NCBI GenBank assembly: GCA_951217055.1
Contig: OX578276.1
Span: forward strand, 28,915,505-28,979,504
Source of the DNA: Gerris lacustris
Lineage: Eukaryota; Arthropoda; Insecta; Hemiptera; Gerridae
Direction: 5' to 3'
DNA: 64,000 bases
Positions 50,521 to 62,176 of the stretch are shown here, one piece after another (position 1 is the stretch's first letter; each line of letters begins with the position of its first letter). A program made the position numbers and the translations under genes. The notes below the pieces were generated by a model. It searched no databases. It had not been told where the DNA came from and saw only the letters and a list, made by a program, of their open reading frames with translations.

Positions 50521-52262
50521 ATATCTTTTATCAGAATGATTACTTATAACAGCTAATATTCAGTTCAATAATAATTACATTAATGATAAACTAAAGAGGA
50601 CAAAACCGGTCTAAATTAATTAGTTACAGTAAATTGATCAATTTTGCCCTTTGGCTTTTAAGCACTATTAAGTATTTTTCATTCAAATCAAAATAAAACA
50701 AGGTTCGATTCGGGTTTGTTTACAGATTATTATGCAAACATGTTTCTGGAGAGGCATCATTTCGTAACTAATTATTGTCGAGAACTGCTATTGTCTTTTT
50801 TATTAAACTTTATTAAACTATTATAACAGAAAGGGTAGTGAATTAATTTTCAAAAGAGAAATATATTTATAATTAATTATTAAAAACAGCTTAAGATTTA
50901 ACATAGATACAAGATATTTATTAAAAAAATAATAAATAAAGATTTTATATTAAAGATTACTAGATAAATATTGTTTATACAGATTTATAGATAAAAGTTT
51001 TTATGCAAAATATTAATAAATAAGAGTTTATATTAAATCAGCTGACTTTATAAGCATTGCAGTATACTTTCATTCCTATTAAAACACTTATTATTTATTT
51101 CATTAAAGCAGATTTAAGATCAAAATGTAAGGTATCATTTTATGGGGCCGTAAATGTACACTTCCATAAAAGACTTCATTGGCGATCAGATTTAAGGTAT
51201 TACAAGAACTTTTATTAGCTACTAAAAGATTAATAATAATACCTTGAACAACCTTAAACGATTAAGGTAAATAAAACAAGGCAACAAGGAATGAAATTAT
51301 AAATTTAAATCATAATTTTATTATCTTTTTAACATACAAATACTAAGGGGAGGGGGGGGGGGATTTGTAAAGTGTAGTTTGGGTTTAAATTATTTTCATA
51401 AAAGAATGATCTTCATAATAGTTTCAAAATGGTAATTTTTAATATTTTCAATCATTTTAATTTAAATAATATAAATAGATATATGTTTGTGGTAATTTTA
51501 CATTAGTGTGTTGTTTACTTATAGAATGAAATTAATTAAAACTACTAATACTTAAACATATTAATTGCAATTTAGTATATTATTGTTTACTAATATTCAG
51601 TTACTAATATTGTGTTTTAAACTGTCTAAATGGTGTATTATTTACAGTGACAACAATATTATAAGATGTAGATGAGCTTTATTTTTAATTTTATTAATTA
51701 GCAGTGTAATTTAACAAAAGACAGTAAAAAACTAGTAGTAGTATTGACGGTTATTTTGTGATAATAAAACTTAATGATAATTAATTCACGCTTGAATACC
51801 GTGTTTTATTAATATTTATAGTTTTATTCATAAAACCTAGTGTGTTTTATTAATATTTATAGTTTTATTCATAAATCCTAATGTGTTTTATTCAAGAGTC
51901 AAGATAGTAAATAGGTACACAATCACGAAATATAAAATTCAATTGTTTTATTTAATACATATAAAGTAATTACAATTTAGGATGCACTTAATTAAATTTC
52001 CGATATTTTACTTTACATTATTACGGGCTTTTAAGAGGAAAATATAATTATAAATTACATTTAAATTCTCGACTAGCGACAAGGATTATTATTTTGTTTT
52101 CATTTGGGAGGTTTTGAAAACAAATATTGGTTAGTTGTGTTGTATATACAAATAGTATGTGCAATTATTATTATTAGATAGAACATAAAAACATAAATTT
52201 ATTGTATTAAGTGAAATAAAAAGAAACTTCTAAATACGTATTACAATAGATTACATCACAGG
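50521..52262. other. AT-rich stretch with a 41-bp tandem duplication
   Basis: At 51801-51881 a 41-bp unit (GTGTTTTATTAATATTTATA..CCTA) occurs twice with a partial third. 51351-51362 has a G-rich run. No gene seen. Confidence 0.5.
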
Positions 52263-52781
52263 TTAGCAACAGCTGATTGGCACAAAAATTTGATAAACAA
52301 ATGTCGCGTCAATATTGATTTCAGTCTGAGGAAGTAGATACAGATTGTCGGTGTTACAATAAGATGACATACACGGAAATGGACAGTCACTAAGATTAAA
52401 TAGAAGCTCGATAAGACAGGAAGAAGAAAGAAATGAAGTACCTAGAATATCGAGTTGTTCCGGTGACACCATGCTGGGCATTATCAGAACACTGTCATGA
52501 CACGAAGGCACTAACTGAGAATGTAGACTGAACGAGTCAGGTGGTTTGCTGTGTCGAGGGGACTCCTCGAGTATATCCCCCACCTAGATAGAGGCGGTAG
52601 CTAGCACCCCGGGCCCGGTGCCTGGGGATAGACCGTACCGTAGAACAAGGCACGCACCGCATACTGCCACCGCTAACATTACTCCAGCTACTGCACATAC
52701 ACCGGCCCACGCAGTATTTCCAGCCCCAACCACTCCAACGCAAATGAGCCGAAGGCAAACATGAAATTTCATTCTTAACAC
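52263..52781 (-). CDS. Candidate coding exon(s) with one membrane segment; uncertain
   Basis: This GC-richer minus-strand patch stands out from its surroundings. From ATG at 52772 it reads MKFHVCLRLICVGVVGAGN and a hydrophobic run AGVCAVAGVMLAVAVCGACL followed by VLRYG, like a signal peptide or single transmembrane segment. After 65 codons there is one in-frame TAG (52584-52586). The same frame then stays open for about 106 codons with mixed polar composition (GDILEESPRHSKPPDSFSL and onward). TAG-GTGGGG and CTAG-GTACTT are possible splice donors. It could be one or two exons of an unknown membrane protein, a pseudogene, or chance. No family recognised. Confidence 0.25.
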
Positions 52782-53200
52782 GTGAGAGTGTTAATAATGC
52801 GGGCGTTATTATTAGGCCGATAATAATATATACTGGCAAATTAAGCAAAAGGAATCAACCGAATTCAACTCGTAATTGATTCCTCTCTTAAATAGATGCC
52901 AGTAAAATAAAATGAGCAAGGAGTTAGCCGTTAAAGGTCATTCAGGGTATTAACCTTAGAAGATCGTAAAACTAACTTACTATTAGTTTAGACAAAAATT
53001 CACTTATGAAATTAAATATGTATCCCTATGTCAAACATATTCTAGAATTCTACTGTTACGTCGCGTAATATTTTCTAAGATTTTATCACAAAGCAATAAT
53101 TTAAAAAAAATCCTCGCATCCAATCAACTACTTTCTTGATGTTATTATTTTACAACTCAGTATTGTCTTTTATATAATTTAACTGTTTCCCCCTCTATTT
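52782..53200. other. AT-rich stretch without recognisable gene
   Basis: Upstream (on the minus strand) of the coding candidate. TTGCCAGTATATATTATTAT is AT-rich, but no promoter element can be assigned. Nothing else seen. Confidence 0.4.
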
Positions 53201-53540
53201 GCTTCCGAGCTTACCAAAGGTAACGGAAGCTATGAGATAATTCTGAAGAACGAACATTTTTTATGTCTCTTATTTCAAAAATTCCAAGACAAAAATCCGT
53301 TTCAGACATCAGGGAAAGTTTGTCTGTTAGCCTGTCCACAATTTTTGCGAAACAACAATCCTAAACTACTTTTCCGATTTTAATAAAATGTAGATGGTAG
53401 GTCATAATGAACCCATTGTCAGTGCCATATAAACTTCAACCTTTTGCGCCCATTCGTTTCTCTTCCACATGCGCACAAACATACATTTATTTACTCCTAT
53501 ATCTTCAAAATTAATCTGATTTTTTTTAATGGATGGTTTG
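53201..53540 (+). repeat. Family A partial copy (hairpin end)
   Basis: Starts GCTTCCGAGCTTACCAAAGG and follows core I to TTTACTCCTATATCTTCAAA, then breaks and runs into family E. Confidence 0.8.
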
Positions 53541-53623
53541 GCACTTCCAAAGTTAGAGCTAAAATTCATTTTTAGATTTCGCCGCGGGTATTACTCGTAT
53601 TTTTTCTGAACATTAATGCTAAA

Positions 53624-54053
53624 TGTTTTAAGTTTTTGGTAGTATTCATATTTCGGAAAGTTTAAATTTTAATTTAAATCAAATTATAATTATTATTAAC
53701 AACGGGAGACAGACAGAGAAAAATAGACTCCAGCGCCGGGATTCAAACCACAGGTCTCCTATATTTCTAGTATAGACGCTCTAACCAAAGGTACTTCATA
53801 GTTATAAGCGTTATTTCTCGGTCTAGTTCTATTATCGTAAATGTCGATTCCTAGACTTGTGGAAAAATTGAAAGCTTAATTCGGGACTAGGTATCGTTAA
53901 CAACAGAGGAAATTATTCTTCAGTGTCGCTAAGTTGGTTAGAGCGTCAATACTGGAAATATAGGAGGCCCGTGGTTCGAATCCCGGCGCTGGAGTCAATT
54001 TTTCTCTGTCTGTCCCGTTGTTAATAATAATTATAATTTGATTTACATTAAAA
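53624..54053. mobile_element. Foldback element with tRNA-like arms, 12-bp target duplication
   Basis: Flanked by ATTAATGCTAAA at 53612-53623 and 54054-54065. Arms of about 118 bp (53667-53787 and 53934-54053) are inverted copies at about 90 percent. Each arm runs from AATCAAATTATAATTATTAT through a CAGACAGAGAAAAAT strip into a tRNA-like sequence (GACTCCAGCGCCGGGATTC.. to ..GCTCTAACC). The left end carries about 40 bp not present at the right. A piece of its left end recurs at 34973-35045. No coding frame. Confidence 0.8.
53919..53993 (+). tRNA. tRNA-like sequence in foldback arm (probably not functional)
   Basis: TTCAGTG pairs with CGCTGGA as a 7-bp acceptor stem (two G-U pairs). The D-arm GCTAAGTTGGTTAGAGC is near canonical, and the T-loop GGTTCGAATCC is a perfect B box. 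An anticodon stem CAATA/TATAG holds the loop CTGGAAA (anticodon GGA by position). The T-stem has two mismatches. The opposite arm (minus, 53729-53787) keeps the 3' part with a perfect anticodon stem and loop CTAGAAA. GGA would mean serine, but there is no long variable arm. The sequence is closer in style to a threonine tRNA; this is inference. Confidence 0.45.
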
Positions 54054-54274
54054 ATTAATGCTAAAGTTCATCAAAATCGGCTCAAACGTTTAGGTTCTAC
54101 GCGTCTGCAAGGACGGCAGACACAATTTTTTGGAATCAGGGGACCACAAAACGTCTACATCCATCAATACCTATTTACCTAAAATCAATTTTAGCGCCAT
54201 CACAATACTTTCTCAGTATATATATTACGTAAAGGAGAAGGTAAAAAATTACGATGAAATAACAAATATGGAAC

Positions 54275-54497
54275 TTATCTCTCACTCTATTTGTCTCTTT
54301 TCTCTCACTCTATCTATCTCTTATCTCCCACTCTATTTATCTCTTATCTCTCACTCTATTTATCTAAATTCTCTCACTCTATTTATCTATTTTCTCTCAC
54401 TCTATTTATCTCTTTTCTCTCACTCTATTTATCTATTTTCTCTCACTCTATTTATCTCTTATCTCTCACTCTATTTATCTCTTTTCTCTCACTCTAT
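54275..54497. repeat. 22-bp minisatellite, left block
   Basis: About ten units of CTCTCACTCTATTTATCTMT plus TT. It continues after the family F insertion at 55677-55815 with the same unit and orientation. The long plus frame 54130-54564 is a translation of this array. Confidence 0.92.
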
Positions 54498-55676
54498 CAG
54501 GGCTTGTAGCAGATTTTCCTCAAAATTGAGTGACTTTAGTGACTATTTTTTTCAAAATAAGTGACTTTTAAGTGACCTGTTTTCCCCAAATAAGTGACTT
54601 AATTTTAAGTAAAAAAAAATTATTTGAGTTACTTTTTGTTGTTTAGCACTGTTAAACAAATGCAATTATAAAAATTTTAGAACGGTCTTTTCCCCATTTG
54701 ATTTTGTGTACCGTAACTGTACGAAAAAAAAAAAAAAAAAAAAAAACGGATACGAGGTACCTTGGAACTTTTCCTCACTTCGGAGGCCACCAAAGTGTCT
54801 GGTTACAACGATATGCTATAAGTCAAAAACATATTTATACTTTCGGCATTATTAACTGTCAAAGTTTATAAATTCAAATATTGATAACTTCAAAATGGCG
54901 GCCAATATCAAAAAGGAATTTGGTGGGCTTGTTTGCATTATAGAGAGGTATACATTTGTGCCAAATTTCAACTCAACCAGGACCATTTTCGATTTATTAG
55001 GATTTTTTAAAATGTATGCTGACTTAGCAAACTGCGTTCAAGATCAGGCGGCACCACTACAGGTAAAGACTGATATTCTGCCAAGTTTCAACTCTCTAGG
55101 TTAAATACCTTGGGCACTACGATAATTACATACGTACATTCACACATACATACATACATAAATACATACAGACGTAATGCTGAAAACCACTCAAGAGGTT
55201 TTAAAAACACCCAAAAAGGAGAATTCTGTTGAAATCTCGAAAAAGTTTTTGGTGAAAACAATACTTTTTCTACTATAGGTTGTGAGGAAAAGTAATAACA
55301 ATCAGGAGGGAGTTCGGAATAAAATATTCTTTTCATCTTTATATTATTTTTATTTTTTTCATCAATCTTTTTAATATTGAAGATAAAACACAATACACGC
55401 CAGCTGAATCTAGTGCAACTGTTACAAACTTTATCATTCATCACAGTTCAAAGTAAGCCTAATATAAAATTCATAGTTAAAAAAGTCTTGAGCTTACAAA
55501 ATCCCTTTTGAAAAACAGTTAAAATATATGTTGTGCACTTAAAAAACACAAAAAATTATCCTCGTAAGCCCAAATAAGTGACTTTCAGTGACTTTTTTCT
55601 AAATAAGTGACAAAAAAGTGACTCTCGTCAAAATAAGTGACTTTTAGTGACTTTCAGTGACTCACTACAAGCCCTC
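54498..55676 (+). mobile_element. Family F (hAT-like non-autonomous element), copy 2
   Basis: 1179 bp, from CAGGGCTTGTAGCAGATTTT to CTACAAGCCCTC, ends of the CAGGG type seen in hAT elements. CTCTAT lies on both sides, but the minisatellite unit contains it, so it is not independent proof of duplication. Both ends are packed with direct AAGTGAC words, a pattern expected of transposase-binding subterminal repeats. A central stretch contains TTCAAAATGGCGGCC. Compared with copy 1 it lacks about 270 bp, including the 5S-like block. Confidence 0.75.
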
Positions 55677-55815
55677 CTCTATGTATCTATTTTCTCTCAC
55701 TCTATATATCTCTTTTCTCTCACTCTATTTATCTATTTTCTCTCACTCTATTTATCTCTTTTCTCTCACTCTATTTATCTCTTATCTCTCACTCTATTTA
55801 TCTCTTTTCTCACAC
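55677..55815. repeat. 22-bp minisatellite, right block
   Basis: About six further units of the array at 54275-54497. Before the family F insertion the array had about sixteen units. Confidence 0.92.
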
Positions 55816-56639
55816 TCTCTTTGAACTGAGCTAAACTAAAACTAAATCTGTTTTAACAGTAAACCACAATTAAAAATAAAACCTACGGGAAAAACTTAAT
55901 TTTCTAAGAAAGTTTCAAATCTTCAGTTAAAGTTTCACAAGAAACTAAGATGAAGTTTACTCTTTACATTTTCCTTAATATGTTGAAGTTTCTCAAAGCC
56001 TGGGGATCTTTACCTGTTTGCATTATACTATACCCTTGTGTAGAAAAGTTAGAAAACACGAGATTTGTATTCTAAGCTGTCGTTACTTTAATCGATCGCC
56101 AACAGTTCCTAAATACACAATGTTGTTTATCTTATATAATAATAGAAGATTGATTAATATTCACTCTAGTAAATTTAATTTTCTATTTAAAAAGCAAATA
56201 AAAGTTTAATAAGACTATAAGTCAAAATATAGCATTCTTAATTCTTGTAACTTTCTGTGTTAATAGTGACTCAGTCTGTCTATCGCTGCGCAATGTCCTT
56301 AAAAAAAGCGTATTTCGTCATAAAAAAAAATCTTCGGAACGGTTTGACCTACAAATTTTTGAATAGTTTTATTGCGTTGCGACTAAATTGAATTTTTAAA
56401 CGGCCGCCATCTTTAAACGGCTAGGCCAATTATGCTGGTTAAAGAACTCTCGAAATATTCGGATTTAAAAGGTCTGAGCCCAAGCCCAATGTACTAGATA
56501 TATACATAAATACCAAATAGCAATCGGTAGTAAATTGCCTACCCTTTGTGTATGCTAAAAGCACATCTTGCGGTATATATTATTATTATGTCCTGTTTGA
56601 TAAGATAATAAATTTAAAAAAAATATTATTGTGGTCTCT
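55816..56639. other. AT-rich stretch without recognisable gene
   Basis: 56270-56480 has a CTGTCTATCGCTGCG strip and GACTAAATTGAATTTTTAAA with CGGCCGCCATCTT, possibly an unlisted repeat; only one copy is in the window. No gene. Confidence 0.4.
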
Positions 56640-57230
56640 ATTCTGCAATTTTTCAGTTTCCTATCCTTCAGAAATATTTTAAATACGATAGTCCCCATTT
56701 TTCATTATATTGGGCTATTATCTCGGCAACTAGATGTTTAATCTATATTTAATGAACCAATTTTACTTCGAAATCGTCTGAATCTTTTGGTCTTTTGGTG
56801 GCAGTAACCATACTACAGAGCTAAAATTAATTTAAAGATTTTGACACGGGGTATTATTTTCCTGGTACTTCTTTAGATTGTTACTCCCCTATTTTTTTAT
56901 ATTTTTTTATTAAAAATGATTGACTAAATAACTATTAAGACAAAGGGATGCTTAATCTAATGTACTTAGGGACAAAGGAATATCTCACTGCTGTTTTTAT
57001 AGGAGTCTAAGAGTCTAAAGAAGAACATTCCGTAGACCTTCTTTAGATTGTTACTTCCCTGATCTTTTTAAGAAAAATAGTTTTTTTTTTTATATATATA
57101 TCTACAAAATTTCATGTAAATATTTTCAGCAGTTTAGTCCCCACACGTATGAACATATTGGTGCACGTTAAAACTATTTTATGTATTCAGGAGAACTTAA
57201 AATGGGCAAATCTATCAAAATCGAAAGTTA
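56640..57230 (-). repeat. Family E copy with family G inserted
   Basis: TATCTCGGCAACTAGATGTT, AGAGCTAAAATTAATTTAAA and GATTTTGACACGGGGTATTA, then family G, then AAATTTCATGTAAATATTTT, AGCAGTTTAGTCCCCACACG and AATGGGCAAATCTATCAAAA. The order is that of E on the minus strand. Confidence 0.6.
56874..57064. mobile_element. Family G element, copy 2
   Basis: GGTACTTCTTTAGATTGTTA opens it. TTAAGACAAAGGGATGCTTA and GAGTCTAAAGAAGAACATTC follow as in copy 1, and a third TTCTTTAGATTGTTACTTCC lies at 57039-57059. The fourth motif is missing, so it is truncated on the right. Lies within family E. Confidence 0.65.
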
Positions 57231-57894
57231 TAAAAACATCCAATTGATTAGGCATTACTAACTTCTTGATTAGGCAATTAACAATGCCTAGAATTAGAAT
57301 TTTATTCTTTTATAACAGATATTTAATTAATTTCTCAATTTATTAGACAGTTAATTAAATCATTATTTTCGAAATTATACTTCTCCCTCTAAAGCTTTTG
57401 CGGACTATAGGATAAACTTCTACGGATCATCGGTTGAGTGGTCATAACAATATTCTAGACTCTAAACGGTTTCAAATTTGAAAGGGGAAAAAGTTTTTAA
57501 CAATGCAGCAAATTAACTATTATTTATTCTAGAGCAAGAAACAATTATTATTAAAACAAAAATCCTCAATGCGAGAAAATTGAAGTAGGTAGAGAACAAT
57601 TGTCTACTACATTTTTAAAATACGACAATGTTAACAAACAGTCAAATCAAAACAAATGGAAAGCTGTAGAGATGAAATGAATAAAGTGCTTAAAACTTTC
57701 TCGCTTCCTCTTTGATTTTACACAACAAAGGATCATGTGCAACAGTTGGTTTTACCTTGTCACATTCTTTTTTTGTTTTTTGTTTAAGTAGGCTTTTCCA
57801 CTTTTTATAATTGTAAAAAAAGGCGATCACCAGGTGAAGGTCAATTACATCTATTTAAATATGAAAAGGTTTCTTCCTAATTGCTCCAGAAATA
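57231..57894. other. AT-rich stretch without recognisable gene
   Basis: No coding frame or repeat seen. Confidence 0.5.
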
Positions 57895-57896
57895 TA

Positions 57897-60443
57897 CAGT
57901 GTGTCCCCGGATCGGGTTTCAGATACGCGTAATGACAAATAATGGATTATTCGAATAAAAGTCACTCCTCATAAAAATCTCCTGTTTGCTCTTAAATGAA
58001 GATTTATAGTATTACATTTGTTTGTTTCAAAATGTACCCTGAACCTAAGAAAAAACAATTTTCTAAAATCATATAAAACGAAACTAGACTTAGAGGAAAT
58101 CAATTAAAAAAATAGATATATTTGAAAACGAGTATTCTTCTATTAAAGAAATAAAAATAATATTTACATAATAAATAAGACTTCCCATATGAAAGCTTTC
58201 TTATTGTTTATATCAAAAAAAGCAAAACTACAACTTTTAATTCACTAAACTAGCCGGGCTCGGCTGGCCTACGGCCAGCCTGCGTCCTTCTAGTGGTCAG
58301 CCAAATGTATTATGTTGGACTTGTAATTTGATTTATATATATTTAATTGTTTCCATTTTTTTTGTAATTATTTGCAGCTAAATAAGGACATTTTTTAATG
58401 TTACCCCCTTTAAAAATGAAAATAATACGAAATACTACATAACTACATTAAAAGGTCTAATCAAGAGCTTTCCAACGATATACATATAAGTAGGGGTTGT
58501 ATAATAAGCACATTTGTACCCCTGTACCAATAGGTACCAAAAATATATGTTAAAAAACAAACAATGTAAAAGCCCATTATTTAAGCTAATGAATAAAAAT
58601 AAAAAATAAAATAATATATAAAAAAATTATTTCACTCCTTTTACCGGAAACAAAAGTACAAAGCGGTACAAAAGTACCCGTACAATTTTTTTTAAAAATA
58701 AATAATCAACATGAAATTAAAGTACTTTTCAAGGCCTTTTAAATGATATGCGGCAAAGAAATAAAATCCAAAAAATGAGGTCACGTGACACGGCAGTCGG
58801 GAAAAAGTTTACTCTCAATTTCTCAGAAAATAGGGCGATTTTTTAAAATAATAAGATCTTAAACTAAAGGGTATTAGTGCACGGTTTGAGCGCCCCAATC
58901 GAAATTCAAATCGGTCAAGAAATGTGGACACTGTGAGCGCCCAAACTCAAAATTTCGAAAAATCAAATTTTTTCGGGAAAATCATACATTTTCCTGTGTG
59001 CCGTATAACTTCGCTTCACTAAAGGTACACGAAGCACTTGTTTGCGCTTACCCCTCAAACCGGATTCAGTTAGCCCGTGTAAATGACTACAAGAGTCAAC
59101 TTTTTTTCTCCTAAAATAACCACCCGTGTACCCTTCCTGTACCCCGGACTTTAAGGTACCATGACTCGAAAAGTACACGGAAATTGAAATTTAAAAGTAA
59201 AACGGGGCAAGCACGGCAATTTTCTCTGTCTAGAAAACAAATCGCCAACTCGCTACCTTGAAAACCCTAGGAGGAGATACGCCAACCATGAAAACAAATG
59301 GAAAAAAATAAACCCTTAAAAGTGTTTTTTCCCCAAAAATGACCTGAAATGGGAACTTTTTTAAAACTTTTTTTTACCACATTTGTCAACTTTCCAAGGG
59401 CTTTAAAACGACGTGTATATAACTTTTGTACAATTTGTACTTTTTCTGATCGCCTAAATTTTTTTTTCCTGATGATGCCCCCCCGAGGGGATAAGTCGGT
59501 GAAAAAAAGAACGCATACTTTTCGGTACAACTTTGCGAGCTTAAAAAATGCCGCCAAAAAAATTTCAAACATTGTACCCTTTGTAAAAACTATTTAACAA
59601 AAAGTACTTAAAAAACGCTCTTTTTGACCGTAGGTCACTTTGGACTCGATTTTCGATACTTGACCATTCAAGTTTCGTATCAATAGAATTTTTCCTTGAA
59701 AATACACTATACCCTAAGTACATTACACTAAAAAACCAAATTAAAAATCCAATCCACACCCTAAAACAAAAATCCTAAAACACCCTTATTTTACCCTTTG
59801 CTCCCCCTTTTCACCCTCAAGGCGTACTCAAAAGTACCTCGTTACCGATGTTTGGTCAAGCTCATTTTTAGTAATTTAAACGAAAATAGAAGAAAAAATT
59901 AAAAAATCCACCAAAAGTTGGTATACATGTACTGGTACTTTTTTCAGCGGTCCCGTAAACACTAAAGAAATGCAAATAAATTTACCCCTGTTCCCCTATT
60001 TTAAGCAAAATTTAACGGCACGCCCGCCCCCCACCACAGCTCGGTCGGCCTTCGGCCTCCCTCGCAAAGACAGTGATGAAGAAAAAAGGTGTTCTTTAAT
60101 TTTAATAGTGTCGACAAGACTTTCAAATCGATCTCTAATTTATTAGAATTAGACAAATTTGATTTATTATAAATGGCGGGGGGGTTGAAAATTTGATTTT
60201 CGTCATTTTTTGCAAAAATTAAATTAAGAATTGTTCCCAAAAAAAAATTTTAAAGAATATTTTCTTCTTAAATAGTCAAAATTTGGTCCAGTTTCCTCTT
60301 GAATGATTCTAGAAAATTGTACTTTTCGGGTACAAGGTACATAGTGAAAAAAAAGCAATAGGTACTAAAAATCTCCATTTAAGAATAAGTAGGAGGTTTT
60401 ATGAAGAGTGACTTTTCATAAAAAATTTGTGGGGGATACACTG
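57897..60443. mobile_element. 2.5-kb TIR element, non-coding
   Basis: CAGTGTGTCCCC at the left and inverted GGGGATACACTG at the right, with TA (TATA) on both flanks. About 60 bp inward a second inverted block, AAAAGTCACTCCTCATAAAA (57958-57977) against 60396-60415, and a TTAAATGRAGATTTWTAG word confirm the arms. The interior holds two GC hairpins in direct order (58258-58290, GGCTGGCC-TAC-GGCCAGCC; 60040-60066, CGGCCTTCGGCC) and many GTACC words. Minus frame 59267-59572 has no transposase motif. Superfamily uncertain; TA flanks and CAGTG ends would allow Tc1/mariner. Confidence 0.65.
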
Positions 60444-62065
60444 TATATGTTTTTGTTACTTAATTTCATTAAAGTTATCAACAAAAATGTGAGAATTATT
60501 AAGCATATTATGTTCTTAATTAATCATGGGGAAATACTTAAGTGTACAAACCCTTTGACTAGTGACAGCAATAATGGCCTTTGAAAGATCCTTAAAAAGG
60601 AGAGCGAACCTCCCCTTGAGTTAAACCACTTACACATTACACACCTAAGTGTAAAGGGCTCCAATTCAGGGTAGGAAAGTGGCAAGTACTCTTTCTTAAG
60701 AGGACAAAGGAAAGGGAGTAAAAAAATCAAGACTTTTATGGGTGCTGTGTTCATATTAAAACCTTCTTTTACAAATATACTGCACAGATTTGATGGGAGT
60801 TTTATTTAAATTAATTAAATAATTTCAAGATGGTGGCCAATTTGAAGGATGACTAAAGAAAAAAAATGGTAGCTTGATATTGATATGTTTTATTTTAAAG
60901 GCCTTAAATAAGGAAAAGAATGTGTAATTATGGTTACAAATATGTTGTTTTTCACCGGCATTTTGAAAACAAATAAGGGAAATAAAAATGAGGGTGTTAA
61001 AAAATGTAGAAGCTTATATGGCAAGTTACATGTCGCTATAAAGCTCTTTTCAGGTAGGCTACGTGAAGAATACGTGCATTTTTCCACAAAATATTTTTCC
61101 TGATAGCCATATAGAAAACACAAGAATGGCCGATATAAGAGCAAAATGCAAATTGCTCTACGCAAGTTCTTTATGCGCCGTATCACAGTATAATAAATTG
61201 GCCAAGTATGTGCTTTCAGCACACAAACAAAGTCCGCTGGCAATTTAACAAATAGAACAAGTTCGTTAACAAGATGACGGGCACTTAAAAAGTTTCTTTT
61301 AGCTATAACTTTTAAAACATTAGTTGTGACGTGAAACAAACGTTTGCATATGCATGTTAATTGACCAAATGCAATGAAATTACTCCGAAGTGTAGCCTAA
61401 TCTGTTCCCAAGATAATTCAGTTTTAAGATTTCAACAAAATATCTGACGCATAAAAAAATTCCTTAAAACCCGTGTTTTGTTTTTTTACAAAGAATAACT
61501 ATGCTATGCTTTTTAAAAAGATGTTATTTTTTTTTTTAAAAAAATAGAAGGAGGACACGAAAAACAACATTTTTAAGAACAAATGGCAAAATGATGAATT
61601 GATAAAAAAAAAAAATGATAAATATATAAACGATAAATATATATTTTTACTCAGAGCATGTCCCCTTTCATTTAACATCCTACATGTTGAGTTTTCCGAA
61701 AAAATTTTTCAAACCCTTAAACTTCAACCCTTAGTTTTTGAGGGATTATTTTTGGGCTTTCCTATAATTATCCTGTTTTTGGGTTATTGCACATAACTGC
61801 TAAGTTTCAAACTTATGTGTGGGTACTTTCGGAGATCAGGTGCTTACGACAAGCTCAGGAATATAATATAAGGTCTTCGCTTTTGCCTACGGATCCTAAA
61901 AATAGTAAAAAAAAACGTAAGGTCGGGGTTCGATTCTCCGCTGGAAAGGATTATTTTTACAGTAATATTTATTAAAATGTGTATTAATAATTAAATTTAA
62001 CCTTATATTAGTATACTATCACAGGCACTGGATAAGATATTAATCTTAACCCTCCAGTTATAGAC
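60444..62065. other. No gene; family B-like and K-like remnants
   Basis: 61800-61900 ends ATATAAGGTCTTCGC..TTTTGCCTACGGATCCTAA, a worn right end of family B. 61917-62000 has GGGGTTCGATTCTCCGCTGG and an AATTAAATTTAACC tail, a family K member on plus. The 149-codon minus frame at 60890-61339 shows no recognisable domain and lies in AT-rich DNA; I do not call it. Confidence 0.4.
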
Positions 62066-62168
62066 ATTGTCACATCCTATAGAACAACATGTACCAACAT
62101 CTCCGGTTAATGCCCTTAACCATGTAAAATGTCAAGACCAACAACCATCAGAAGCCTCACCGGAAATC
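62066..62168 (+). repeat. Direct repeat pair, unit 1
   Basis: TTAATGCCCTTAACCATGTA, AAATGTCAAGACCAAC and CCATCAGAAGCCTCACCGGA recur in order at 63037-63145 with substitutions. Unit 1 ends exactly where the hAT MITE's target duplication begins. Confidence 0.65.
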
Positions 62169-62176
62169 TTAAGTAT

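Larger units (their letters stand above)
53545..54225 (-). repeat. Family E copy interrupted by a foldback insertion
   Basis: The left part has AGTTAGAGCTAAAATTCATT and TTTTTCTGAACATTAATGCT. The right part resumes with ATTAATGCTAAAGTTCATCA, AAACGTCTACATCCATC and a GCGCCATCACAATACTTTCT edge. The break is filled by the element at 53624-54053, flanked by a 12-bp direct repeat of E sequence. Confidence 0.7.

Noticed and set aside
53919..53993. Functional tRNA gene
   Set aside because: The T-stem has two mismatches, the anticodon does not suit the arm lengths, and it is part of a foldback element repeated in inverse.
54130..54564. 144-codon plus-strand ORF
   Set aside because: It reads through the 22-bp minisatellite; the protein is a periodic artefact.
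60890..61339. 149-codon minus-strand ORF
   Set aside because: No domain, no biased codon use and no splice context; within the length range expected by chance in a 64-kb window.
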